Source: Acidovorax sp. 106 (lineage in GTDB: Bacteria > Pseudomonadota > Gammaproteobacteria > Burkholderiales > Burkholderiaceae_C). Taken from it: a DNA stretch of 64,000 nt. The translations under genes and the position numbers were made by a program. The notes beneath the pieces were generated by a model. That model was not told the DNA's origin. It was given only the letters and a program-made list of their open reading frames with translations, and ran no database searches. The stretch covers positions 372,001 through 436,000 of the forward strand of contig NZ_RCCC01000001.1 in the NCBI RefSeq assembly GCF_003663825.1, read 5' to 3'. How positions within the stretch are numbered: position 1 is the stretch's first letter; each line of letters opens with the position of its first letter. Positions 29,300-37,046 of this stretch are shown here, in pieces.

Positions 29300-29842
29300 T
29301 CAAAGCCGCTTGCACATAGGCTGCGCCTGCAACCCCGCCCAGGCCTGCACAGCGCCCGCAGGCTCGTAGCCATGGCGCCGGTAAAAAGCCTCTGCCGTGC
29401 GCGTGCTCTCGAGCGCCAACGCGGCGATGCCCGCATGCCGCGCCCCCGCTTCTGCCGCCAGCAGCAAAGCCCGGCCTACGCCCTGGTGCAATGCCTGCGG
29501 CACCACATAGCACAGGGCCAGTTTGTCTTGCGTAAGCAGCGCAAAGCCCACCATCGTTGAGCCCGCCTCTGCGCCCTGGCAAGCACCACGGTCAGCACCC
29601 AAGCCAACGCCCCAATAGCCTCCCCAGGCCATCGCGTGCGGCGCAGCCATCCATGCGGCAAGGTGATCTGCCGTTTTGTTGGCCAGCCAAGCGGCCAGCA
29701 CGGTCGGGTCGTGGCGATGGTCCAGAGCACAGCAGTGGGTGATGGACTGGCGAACCACTTCGCAGGCCTGTACGGCCTCCGTGGCTTGAGCGCGGCGCAC
29801 CGCTGTGGGGGGCAGAAAAGGCGTGTCTGGCATGGCCCGCAT
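29300..29842 (-). CDS. GNAT family acetyltransferase
   Basis: A 180-residue N-acetyltransferase with YVVPQALHQGVGRALLLAAE as the acetyl-CoA motif and ALESTRTAEAFYRRHGYEP as the following strand-helix. A second ATG lies three codons in. It is convergent with the preceding GNAT gene across a repeat A element. Confidence 0.87.
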   Translation of the reverse strand: MRAMPDTPFLPPTAVRRAQATEAVQACEVVRQSITHCCALDHRHDPTVLAAWLANKTADHLAAWMAAPHAMAWGGYWGVGLGADRGACQGAEAGSTMVGFALLTQDKLALCYVVPQALHQGVGRALLLAAEAGARHAGIAALALESTRTAEAFYRRHGYEPAGAVQAWAGLQAQPMCKRL

Positions 29843-30014
29843 TTCAACACGCCCGCCCGCGGCCCCTGCACAGCAGACCGGCGCTCAGTGCGCCCTAACA
29901 CCTCATCGCACGGCATTGCATGTCCGTTTCCAGCGCGACGGCAGCGTCCGCTTTGCACAAACTGGGCGCCTGATTTCAACGCAACCGCAAAGCAACGATT
30001 GAGAAGGACAACCT

Positions 30015-30779
30015 ATGAATGCATTGATCGGCAAAGTGGCCATCGTGACGGGCGCCAGCTCAGGCATTGGGCGCGCAGCGGCCCTGCTGTTTGCACAAAA
30101 CGGCGCACGCGTCGTGGTGGGCGCGCGGCGCCAGGCCGAACTGGACAGCTTGGTCGCACAGATACACGCAGCAGGCGGAGAGGCACACAGCGTGGCGGGT
30201 GACGTGCGCGATGAGGCCTTTGCACAGCGCCTGGTACAGCGAGCGGTAGAGCACTTTGGTGGGCTGGACGTGGCGTTCAACAACGCGGGCATCATCGGCG
30301 AGAGCGGCCCAACGCCCGGCATCTCGGCCGCAGGCTGGCAAGAGGCCATCGACACCAACCTGACCAGTGCTTTCTACGGCGCCAAGCACCAGATCCCCGC
30401 CATGCTGGCGCGGGGCGGTGGCTCCATCCTTTTCACATCCACCTTTGTGGGGCACACCGTGGGCTTTCCTGGCGTAGCGGCCTACGCCGCCAGCAAGGCA
30501 GGCCTGATCGGCCTGACCCAGGCCCTGGCCGCAGAGTGCGGTCCCCACGGCGTGCGCGTGAACGCCCTGCTGCCCGGCGGCACCCTCACCCCCATGGCAC
30601 ACGCCATGAACGGCACCCCCGAGGCCTTGGCCCAAGTCGCCAGCCTGCACGCCTTGAAGCGCCTGGCCCAGCCCGAAGAACTCGCCCAAGCCGCGCTGTA
30701 CCTGGCGTCAGATGCATCGTCCTTCATGACCGGCACGGCCATGCTGGTGGATGGAGGGGTGTCGATCAACAGGACGTGA
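30015..30779 (+). CDS. SDR family oxidoreductase
   Basis: A 254-residue classical short-chain dehydrogenase. NAD(P)-binding VTGASSGIGRAAALLFA, NNAG, catalytic YAASK, and a C-terminal MTGTAMLVDGG. AGAAGGA precedes the ATG. The arginine of VVGARRQAE after the second strand hints at NADP use. Substrate unknown. Confidence 0.92.
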   Translation: MNALIGKVAIVTGASSGIGRAAALLFAQNGARVVVGARRQAELDSLVAQIHAAGGEAHSVAGDVRDEAFAQRLVQRAVEHFGGLDVAFNNAGIIGESGPTPGISAAGWQEAIDTNLTSAFYGAKHQIPAMLARGGGSILFTSTFVGHTVGFPGVAAYAASKAGLIGLTQALAAECGPHGVRVNALLPGGTLTPMAHAMNGTPEALAQVASLHALKRLAQPEELAQAALYLASDASSFMTGTAMLVDGGVSINRT

Positions 30780-30844
30780 GAGGCGTGCAGGAAACATCTG
30801 CACAACGCAGGCGAGGCACGTACCGGGGCTGTTCGCAGGCCTGG

Positions 30845-31360
30845 CTAGCAGCGCGCGGCGGTGGCATTGCCAGCCCAACGCTCATGATCGCGCCAACGTC
30901 CGCCAATCTTGAGGTAATGGGCTGAGAACCCTTCCTTTCGAAACCCGCAAGCCTTTACCAATGCCAGCGAGGCCAGGTTTACGGGCTGGATGTTTGCCTC
31001 CAGCCGATGCAGTTTGAGAACGCCAAACGCCTGCTTGACCACCGCCTGCAGCCCCTCGCGCATCAACCCTTGGCGCTCATAGCCCGCAAATGCGTAGTAC
31101 CCCAAGTACGCACTCTGAAAGCAACCTCGAACGATGTTGGTGACGTTGACGACGCCCACCATCTCGTCCGTAGCGCGCAGACAAACCAGATACCCCTGGT
31201 TGGCTGGAAGCGCCATGGCATCGAGATACTGCCCAAACGCATCGGGCGTGCTGGGTGGCGAGACCCAAGGGCGATGGAGTGGCCTGCTCTGCCGTACGGA
31301 TTGAAGAAAGGCGGGCTCGTCCGCAGCAGCAGGTGAGCGGAGGTCAATGCGAGGTTTCAT
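30845..31360 (-). CDS. GNAT family acetyltransferase, RimJ/RimL-like
   Basis: A 171-residue protein of the ribosomal-protein-acetyltransferase type, with LGYYAFAGYERQGLMREGLQ and the LEANIQPVNLASLALVKACG segment followed by GFRKEG. It is the fourth GNAT in the window. The real substrate may not be ribosomal. Confidence 0.88.
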   Translation of the reverse strand: MKPRIDLRSPAAADEPAFLQSVRQSRPLHRPWVSPPSTPDAFGQYLDAMALPANQGYLVCLRATDEMVGVVNVTNIVRGCFQSAYLGYYAFAGYERQGLMREGLQAVVKQAFGVLKLHRLEANIQPVNLASLALVKACGFRKEGFSAHYLKIGGRWRDHERWAGNATAARC

Positions 31361-31456
31361 GGAATGGAGCAGAGATCAGCCGCAAGCAGGGGCAGCGAGG
31401 CAAATTACCAGTGAATGAGCAACGGGGCACGCATTCAAGGAGCCCGTTCACCCGCG

Positions 31457-31726
31457 TCAGGCCAACGATGCAACCCCAGCGGCAGCCAGGCCCAACAGCA
31501 CGTAAAACGCCAGCCCCGCAAAAAGAAGACCGCTCGAAGTCAACACCCGCTGGCCATCACGCTTGAACGAAAGCGCACCCGCAGGCCCATGCATGCGGCC
31601 CTCTGAGCCGCCCAGCGACTCGCCGCGCCAACGGCCCAGACTGAGGGTGGAAACGAACAACTTTCCGGTGAGGACAAGAGCAAGCTCAACCGCACACCAC
31701 AAAAGCATCGCAAGGGCTTCAAGCAT
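31457..31726 (-). CDS. Small two-helix membrane protein, unknown
   Basis: An 89-residue protein with a hydrophobic N-terminal helix (about residues 2-30), a polar loop rich in Gly and Arg, and a C-terminal helix (LLFAGLAFYVLLGLAAAG). GGAGA six bases before the ATG supports translation. I do not recognise a family. It could be in an operon with the upstream hydrolase gene on the same strand (145-bp gap). Confidence 0.6.
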   Translation of the reverse strand: MLEALAMLLWCAVELALVLTGKLFVSTLSLGRWRGESLGGSEGRMHGPAGALSFKRDGQRVLTSSGLLFAGLAFYVLLGLAAAGVASLA

Positions 31727-31870
31727 TTCATTCTCCAGGCGCTACACGCAACGCACGATACACGCAGCCTCGTCGCAAGGCCAGTCACAAGTCCGATCAA
31801 CATACGGCTTGGCAGAGGACTGCGGGTCCTTGAGCTATGAGGCATAGCGAAAACAGGGTCCTCACGGAGT

Positions 31871-32572
31871 TTATTCAGAGGTCTTTGGCAGGCTGCTGAT
31901 GAATGTAGATATCACCGCAGCCGCGTCGCCAGGGCTTGCTTGAAGCAAGCAGTGGGGCCCAGCGCAGGAAACCACCCGAAGACGCTCACCCAACACCATA
32001 AAAGGCTTCACGGCACGCTGCGACACCACCCTGTCGTTGCGAGCCTGGAGATACAAAACTGGCACCCGTACTTCAGACAACAAGTCCGCTACATCCACTT
32101 CAGCTACGGCGCCGATGCGCTCTGCCAAAACGGAGGGACTGACCGAAGATACGGCTTGCCGAATCGCCACCACCAACGAGGGCGTCGCGTAGCGCCCCAG
32201 AAGCCCCCACGCCAGTGCACGATCTGGAAGCACAGCCGGAGAAACGGCCTGAGCCAATGGCGCCATCCACCGCAACAACGGAAGAGGCGAGCGGGCAAAC
32301 GTGGCACACAGCACAAGCCCCCGCAAGCGCTGCGGCCGCTCTGCCGCCAGCATCACGCCCAGCGGCCCCGAGAACGACTCGGCCAACAGCACATAGTCTT
32401 CATGCAGCGGCAACAGCGCACGCACCCGATCCGCCAACGCTGCGTAGCCCAGGCGCTCTACGCGCGGATACGACACCACCTGCGTTCGGAACCGATCACC
32501 CCAAGCGGCAACCAGCGGAGCGAACAGCTCGCCCGTGCCGTCCAGACCAGGGAGTAAAACGATGGCAGTCAT
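31871..32572 (-). CDS. Alpha/beta hydrolase
   Basis: A 233-residue hydrolase with VLLPGLDGTGELF, an atypical nucleophile elbow LAESFSGPLG (Ser in ESFSG instead of GxSxG), Asp in LQARNDRVV and His in CAGPHCLLQ. The non-canonical elbow resembles some carboxylesterase/thioesterase relatives. Function unknown. Confidence 0.82.
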   Translation of the reverse strand: MTAIVLLPGLDGTGELFAPLVAAWGDRFRTQVVSYPRVERLGYAALADRVRALLPLHEDYVLLAESFSGPLGVMLAAERPQRLRGLVLCATFARSPLPLLRWMAPLAQAVSPAVLPDRALAWGLLGRYATPSLVVAIRQAVSSVSPSVLAERIGAVAEVDVADLLSEVRVPVLYLQARNDRVVSQRAVKPFMVLGERLRVVSCAGPHCLLQASPGDAAAVISTFISSLPKTSE

Positions 32573-32642
32573 GGGAACAGGGGATGCGTGGACGCCGTAT
32601 CGGCACCCGAACAGGGAGGGGACGAAAGTGCGTCGCCGCGTC

Positions 32643-33002
32643 TCATTCGAGCCCCACCGTCAGCTCAGGCGCACTGAACGCAAAAACACCCACGCAGTCG
32701 TCCAGGCCTGTGACCAAAAACTCCCGCAGGGCTGGGCGAGTGCTGGATGACATGAATCCCTTGCGTCTCGACTCCTGCTCTAACCAGCCTCCGTCATGTA
32801 TTTCAAAAATAACGCCCCCCGGAGCAGTGGAGCAGGCCGGCCAGAACTCCAGCAAATCCCCCTCATCCAGCACACGAAAACCAACGGCATCGGTGAACAG
32901 AACTACGGAGTGACCGACATGTATGCGCAGATTCTGTAGGTCGTACGACACGTTGGAAATTTCCGAACCTGCGAGGAATTGGTGGATCTTGGTCGTGCGC
33001 AT
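32643..33002 (-). CDS. Hypothetical protein, 119 residues
   Basis: A soluble acidic protein with no family I recognise. It starts at the ATG encoding MRTTKIHQFL; a TTG 13 codons earlier is the only upstream alternative. The regular mix of hydrophobic strands (IHVGHSVVLFTDAVGFRVLD) looks like a small beta-rich domain, possibly an immunity-type or SMI1-like fold, but that is a guess. Its composition is less GC-rich than the neighbouring genes. Confidence 0.5.
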   Translation of the reverse strand: MRTTKIHQFLAGSEISNVSYDLQNLRIHVGHSVVLFTDAVGFRVLDEGDLLEFWPACSTAPGGVIFEIHDGGWLEQESRRKGFMSSSTRPALREFLVTGLDDCVGVFAFSAPELTVGLE

Positions 33003-33104
33003 GAATGGGATATGAGAGCTACTTGGAGCCACTGTAGCCAAGTGACATTCCCATTTTGCAGTGACCCCAAGCGAGCGTCATGCCGCATCGTTTGGCTTAC
33101 TCAG

Positions 33105-34136
33105 TCACGCCGTCTGCGCCGGATGCTCTTGCGCCCAATTCGCCGCAGCCTCCCACCCCGGCGGAACACACCCCTGCTCCATCACGCACAGGCTGGCGCT
33201 GGCCAGGGCGTGGCGCAGGGCCTGTTGGCAGGCGGTGTCTGACAGGACCTCCACAAACGGCACGAATGACCCAGCCCCGGCTTGCGCAGCTTGGCGCAGC
33301 AGGTGGGCCAGCAGGCCCGCCAGAAAGCAGTCGCCCGCGCCCACGGTGTCGGCCACGGGCAAGGGTTGGGCCTCTTGGGCAAAGCACTGGGTGCCGTTGC
33401 GGTGCAGCAGCCATGCGCCGTTGGCGCCGAGCGTGAGGGCCAGCAGGTGGGCCTGGGGGTTGGCGGCCAGCAGGTGGCGGGCGCGCTCCAGCGCGCTGGC
33501 GCCGGGTACGGCGAGGTGGTCCAGGTCTTCGTCGCTGGCTTTGATGAGGTGGGCGTGCGCCAGGGCGGCGTGCACGGTGCTGCGGTAGGCGGCCAGGTCG
33601 GGCATGACGGAGGGGCGCAGGTTGGCATCGACCACCACGCAGTAGCCTGCGGTGCGCTGGGCGGCCAGCCAGGGCAGGTAGGTGGCGGCGTCGCGGGCAT
33701 CGAGCGCCAGGGCGCCGGTGCAGACCACCTGCAAAGCGGGCAAGGTGGTGCAGGCATGGGCCAGGCCTTGCGCTGACACGGCGCGGTCGGCCACGCCTTC
33801 GCGGTAGAAGGCGTAGTCGGGGTGGCCGTGGGCGTTGAGGTTGACGACGGCCAGCGAGGTGACTTGCTGCACCGGATCGGGCTGCGCCAGGTGCACGCCA
33901 TCGGCCACCAACTGGGCCTCCAGTTCACGGCCAAAGCGGTCGCGCGACAAGGGGTTGAGGTACTGCGTGCCCACGCCCTGGCGGGCCAGTGCGCGGCACA
34001 GGTTGTAGAGCGCACCGCCCAGGCAAGGCAGGTAGCTGCCATCGGGGCGGCGGATCAGGTCGATGAGGGCTTCGCCCGCGATGGCGGCCTGGATGGAGGT
34101 TGCGGCAGGCGTTGGAGAGGGGTCAATAGCGTTCAA
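33105..34136 (-). CDS. mtlZ: PfkB-family sugar kinase, probable fructokinase (MtlZ)
   Basis: A 343-residue PfkB kinase with the GGALYNLCRALARQG sugar-binding region and the second signature DTVGAGDCFLAGL with the catalytic Asp. In this polyol locus it most likely phosphorylates the fructose made from mannitol or sorbitol. The start is odd: no in-frame ATG exists before the conserved core, so a TTG at 34136 is used, with no Shine-Dalgarno. The 263 bp upstream, up to xylB, are filled with REP-like repeats. Confidence 0.85.
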   Translation of the reverse strand: MNAIDPSPTPAATSIQAAIAGEALIDLIRRPDGSYLPCLGGALYNLCRALARQGVGTQYLNPLSRDRFGRELEAQLVADGVHLAQPDPVQQVTSLAVVNLNAHGHPDYAFYREGVADRAVSAQGLAHACTTLPALQVVCTGALALDARDAATYLPWLAAQRTAGYCVVVDANLRPSVMPDLAAYRSTVHAALAHAHLIKASDEDLDHLAVPGASALERARHLLAANPQAHLLALTLGANGAWLLHRNGTQCFAQEAQPLPVADTVGAGDCFLAGLLAHLLRQAAQAGAGSFVPFVEVLSDTACQQALRHALASASLCVMEQGCVPPGWEAAANWAQEHPAQTA

Positions 34137-34170
34137 GGGAATCGGAGGTGGGGTGGTTCAGGCACACATC

Positions 34171-34243
34171 CCGTGCGCCCTGAGCTTGTCGAAGGGCCTG
34201 CATGGCACACGCCCTGGCTTCGACAGGCTCAGCCTGAACGGTG
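34171..34243. repeat. REP-like repeat B, inverted pair between xylB and the fructokinase gene
   Basis: GCGCCCTGAGCTTGTCGAAG faces CTTCGACAGGCTCAGCCTGAACGG across about 28 bp, the same architecture as at 25140. A third single copy follows at 34325. Confidence 0.78.
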
Positions 34244-34324
34244 GCGGTAGCTTGGATACAAAACGGCCTGCAGACCAGACAAATCAAGCGCTGGCAGCTA
34301 TGGTTTTTGATGATTCTGTGCCCA

Positions 34325-34351
34325 GGCTTCGACAGGCTCAGCCCAAACGGT
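34325..34351 (+). repeat. REP-like repeat B, single copy
   Basis: GCTTCGACAGGCTCAGCCCA followed by AACGG, in the same 263-bp gap between xylB and the fructokinase gene. Confidence 0.75.
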
Positions 34352-34399
34352 GGGAGAAATTCACGGCAGAGGTGCATTAGCAGCAATGCGCTACGGCCG

Positions 34400-35917
34400 T
34401 CAGAACTGCGCTTGCAGCGCCGGGTACAGCGCCACATAGCGGGCATAGCGCTCGGCCAGCAGGGCTTGCTGGGCGGGCTGCGGATGGAAGGTGGCATCGG
34501 CCGCCAGGGGTTGGCACCAATGGGCTTCGTCGCCACCGCAGGCCATGGCGGCCAGGCGGGCTGCGCCCAGCGCGGCGGCAGCGTGGGCGCCCTCGGGGCG
34601 CTGCAGTGGAGTGCCCAGGGCGCTGGCCAGCAGCTGGGCCCAGGGGTTGCTACGGGCGCCACCGCCGACCAGGGCCAAGGGGCTGGAGTGGATTTCAGTG
34701 GTGGAACGGGGACGGGCTTCGACACGCTCAGCCTGAACGGCTGGGGTGGAACCCGCAGAGCGCATGGCGTTAAGGCCATCGAGCAAACCAAAGCCCACGC
34801 CTTCCATCACGGCATAGGCCAGGTCAGCGGCGTCGTGCTCGGCCCGCAAGCCCATGAAGACGCCGGTGGCAGCGGCGTTGTTGTGCGGGGTGCGTTCACC
34901 ACTCAGGTAGGGCAGAAACAGCGGTGCCTGGGCCTGACGCGCGGTGGGCAATACGCCGACTGCGGCAGACAGCTGGGCCTCGTCGCCCCGGCCAGTCAGG
35001 CGGGTGACCCAGCCAAAGGCGCTGGCCGCGCTGAGCATGACGGACATGTGGTGCCAGCGCTGGGGTAGCGCGTGGGCAAAGGCGTGCACGGCGCGCTCGG
35101 TGGCGGGGGCAAAGGCATCGGTCACCCGAAACACCACGCCCGAGGTACCCAGCGACACAAAGCCCTGCCCGGCGGTGCGCGCGCCCACGCCCACAGCGCT
35201 GGCGGCGTTGTCGCCCGCGCCTGCGGCCACGACCACGCCTTCGCCCAGCCCCCAGCGGCGGGCTACGTCACCCAGCAGCGTGCCGGTGGGTGCATTGCCT
35301 TCGGCCAGGGCGGGCATGTGCGAGGCGTCCAGCCCGCAGGCCTGCAGCATGGCCGGGCTCCAGGCGCGGGCCTGCACGTCCAGCCACAAGGTGCCGGATG
35401 CATCGGACATATCGCTCACCGCCGTGCCGGTGAGCTGCAGCCGCAGCCAGTCTTTGGGCAGCAGCACGGTGCGGATTTGGGTGAAGACTGCGGGCTCATG
35501 CGTGCGCAGCCACAGCAGCTTGGGGGCGGTGAAGCCGGGCATGGCGAGGTTGCCGGTGATCTGGCGCGAAGTGGGCACGGCCTGCTCCAGCAGCGCACAT
35601 TCCGCACTGGCGCGGCCGTCATTCCACAAGATGGCGGGGCGCAGCACCTGGCCCTGCGCGCCCAGCACCACCGCACCATGCATGTGGCCCGACAGGCCGA
35701 TGCCACACACCTGGGCCCAGGCGATGGGCATCTGCGCGCGCAACTGGGCGACGGCGGTCTCGACGGCAACGAGCCAGTCGGCGGGGTGCTGCTCGCTCCA
35801 GGTGGGCTGGGGACGGTACTGACGCACGGCGGCATCGGCCGTGGCGATGACGGTGTGCGCTTCGTCCAGCAGCAAGAGCTTGACGCCGGAGGTGCCTAGG
35901 TCGATTCCGAGGTACAT
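34400..35917 (-). CDS. xylB: Xylulokinase (MtlY-like) carrying an in-frame REP-derived insert
   Basis: A 505-residue FGGY-family kinase that phosphorylates D-xylulose, the product of arabitol oxidation, to xylulose 5-phosphate. N-terminal MYLGIDLGTSGVKLLLLD, catalytic region GLSGHMHGAV, and C-terminal ALVGGGARSNPWAQLLASAL. The TTG five codons upstream of the chosen ATG is disregarded. Between the helix ending LNAMRSAG and ALVGGGARS, at residues about 391-408, sits VQAERVEARP. This is the translation of a REP-like repeat B copy and makes the linker some 15-18 residues longer than usual. The active-site segments are otherwise intact. Confidence 0.92.
   Translation of the reverse strand: MYLGIDLGTSGVKLLLLDEAHTVIATADAAVRQYRPQPTWSEQHPADWLVAVETAVAQLRAQMPIAWAQVCGIGLSGHMHGAVVLGAQGQVLRPAILWNDGRASAECALLEQAVPTSRQITGNLAMPGFTAPKLLWLRTHEPAVFTQIRTVLLPKDWLRLQLTGTAVSDMSDASGTLWLDVQARAWSPAMLQACGLDASHMPALAEGNAPTGTLLGDVARRWGLGEGVVVAAGAGDNAASAVGVGARTAGQGFVSLGTSGVVFRVTDAFAPATERAVHAFAHALPQRWHHMSVMLSAASAFGWVTRLTGRGDEAQLSAAVGVLPTARQAQAPLFLPYLSGERTPHNNAAATGVFMGLRAEHDAADLAYAVMEGVGFGLLDGLNAMRSAGSTPAVQAERVEARPRSTTEIHSSPLALVGGGARSNPWAQLLASALGTPLQRPEGAHAAAALGAARLAAMACGGDEAHWCQPLAADATFHPQPAQQALLAERYARYVALYPALQAQF
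34713..34740 (+). repeat. REP-like repeat B inside the xylB coding sequence
   Basis: GCTTCGACACGCTCAGCCTG followed by AACGG matches the intergenic copies except for one base (ACACG for ACAGG). It is read in the xylB frame without a stop. Confidence 0.8.
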
Positions 35918-35980
35918 GGGGTGGTTATGCAATGGGTCAGCCCAAGAGGGCCGAGGCGGTTTGAAAGCGAATGCGGCGGG

Positions 35981-36008
35981 GCGGCTTCGACAAGCTCAGC
36001 CCGAACGG
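35981..36008 (+). repeat. REP-like repeat B, single copy upstream of xylB
   Basis: GCTTCGACAAGCTCAGCCCG then AACGG lies in the 157-bp gap between the AraC regulator gene and xylB. Confidence 0.75.
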
Positions 36009-36074
36009 TAGGGGGAAAGCTGGGAGCACAGGTTTGAACGCAGGACGCAATGAAGCCCCGGTGCCAGATAGACA

Positions 36075-37004
36075 TCACACCTTGCCAAACCGCCCCACGC
36101 CCTGCTTGCGATACTCGCTGGGCGTCATGCCCTTGATGTCCAGAAAGCGGCGGTTGAAGTTGGCCATGTTGTTGAAGCCCACGTCATAAGCAATGTGGGT
36201 GATGTAGCGGTCGGTCTCCATCAGCAGCTGGCAGGCGCGGTTCACGCGCACCAAGTTCACAAAGTCGGTGAAGGTGTTGCCCGTGGCACGGCGAAAGAAG
36301 CGGGAGAAGCGGCTCTCGGTCATGTCCAGCTCTTGCGCCAGATCGGCAGCCGACAGCGGCTCGGCCAGGTGGTCGGTGATGCGGCTGACGATGGCGTTGA
36401 TCTGCGCGAGCTGGGTGTCGCTGTCTTCGCTTTGCAGCTGGGCGCTGGAGAGCAGGCGATAGTCCGTGCAGCGGGCCAACTCGCCCATCCATTCGCAAAA
36501 CGCGGCAAAGCGCGCCAGCCCTTGCGTGGACTTGATGCGCCGCCAGTGCTCGGTGGCCTGCGCCTGCATTCCGAAAAACTCGATGCCGTGGCGGGCACGT
36601 TCGAGCAAAGGCAGCACTTCGCGCAACTCAGGAATGCCCTCGCTGGCATCGACCAGCGGCTGGTGTGGGAACTGCACCACCAGGTCGCGCTCGGGGTAGC
36701 CCGCCTCGGGCACGTCCATGCTGATCCAGTTGTGTGGCAGGCGGGGCCCTGTCAGCACCAGCTGGCCGGGGGCAAACTGGCCAATCCAATCGCCCACAAA
36801 CAATTTGCCCGACGAGGCCGTGATGAGGTGCAGCTCGTACTCGTCGTGGTAATGCCAGCGCGCCAGCGGCGTGGGAAAGCCGTGCGACAGGCAGCGGATA
36901 AAGCCCGCCGTCTCCGGCGGCTCGTAGCCAAGCTCAGGCGAGCGGGAGTAGGCATGCTCCAGCTCGGGCTTGGTCTGGCGCGGCAATGCATGAAGCGTGG
37001 ACAT
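36075..37004 (-). CDS. mtlR: AraC-family regulator of the polyol operon (MtlR-like)
   Basis: A 309-residue activator. The N-terminal cupin sensor region has RWHYHDEYELHLITASSGK. The C-terminal double HTH (about 210-305) has LAQELDMTESRFSRFFRRAT and IAYDVGFNNMANFNRRFLD, the normal AraC signature. The ATG at 37004 is chosen over a GTG three codons upstream. It lies 42 bp behind the polyol dehydrogenase gene on the same strand, so it would be produced from the operon it is expected to activate (positive feedback). Confidence 0.88.
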   Translation of the reverse strand: MSTLHALPRQTKPELEHAYSRSPELGYEPPETAGFIRCLSHGFPTPLARWHYHDEYELHLITASSGKLFVGDWIGQFAPGQLVLTGPRLPHNWISMDVPEAGYPERDLVVQFPHQPLVDASEGIPELREVLPLLERARHGIEFFGMQAQATEHWRRIKSTQGLARFAAFCEWMGELARCTDYRLLSSAQLQSEDSDTQLAQINAIVSRITDHLAEPLSAADLAQELDMTESRFSRFFRRATGNTFTDFVNLVRVNRACQLLMETDRYITHIAYDVGFNNMANFNRRFLDIKGMTPSEYRKQGVGRFGKV

Positions 37005-37046
37005 GGCGTGCACCGTGTGAATGAAGTGGTGTGACGGCGTTGCGGC

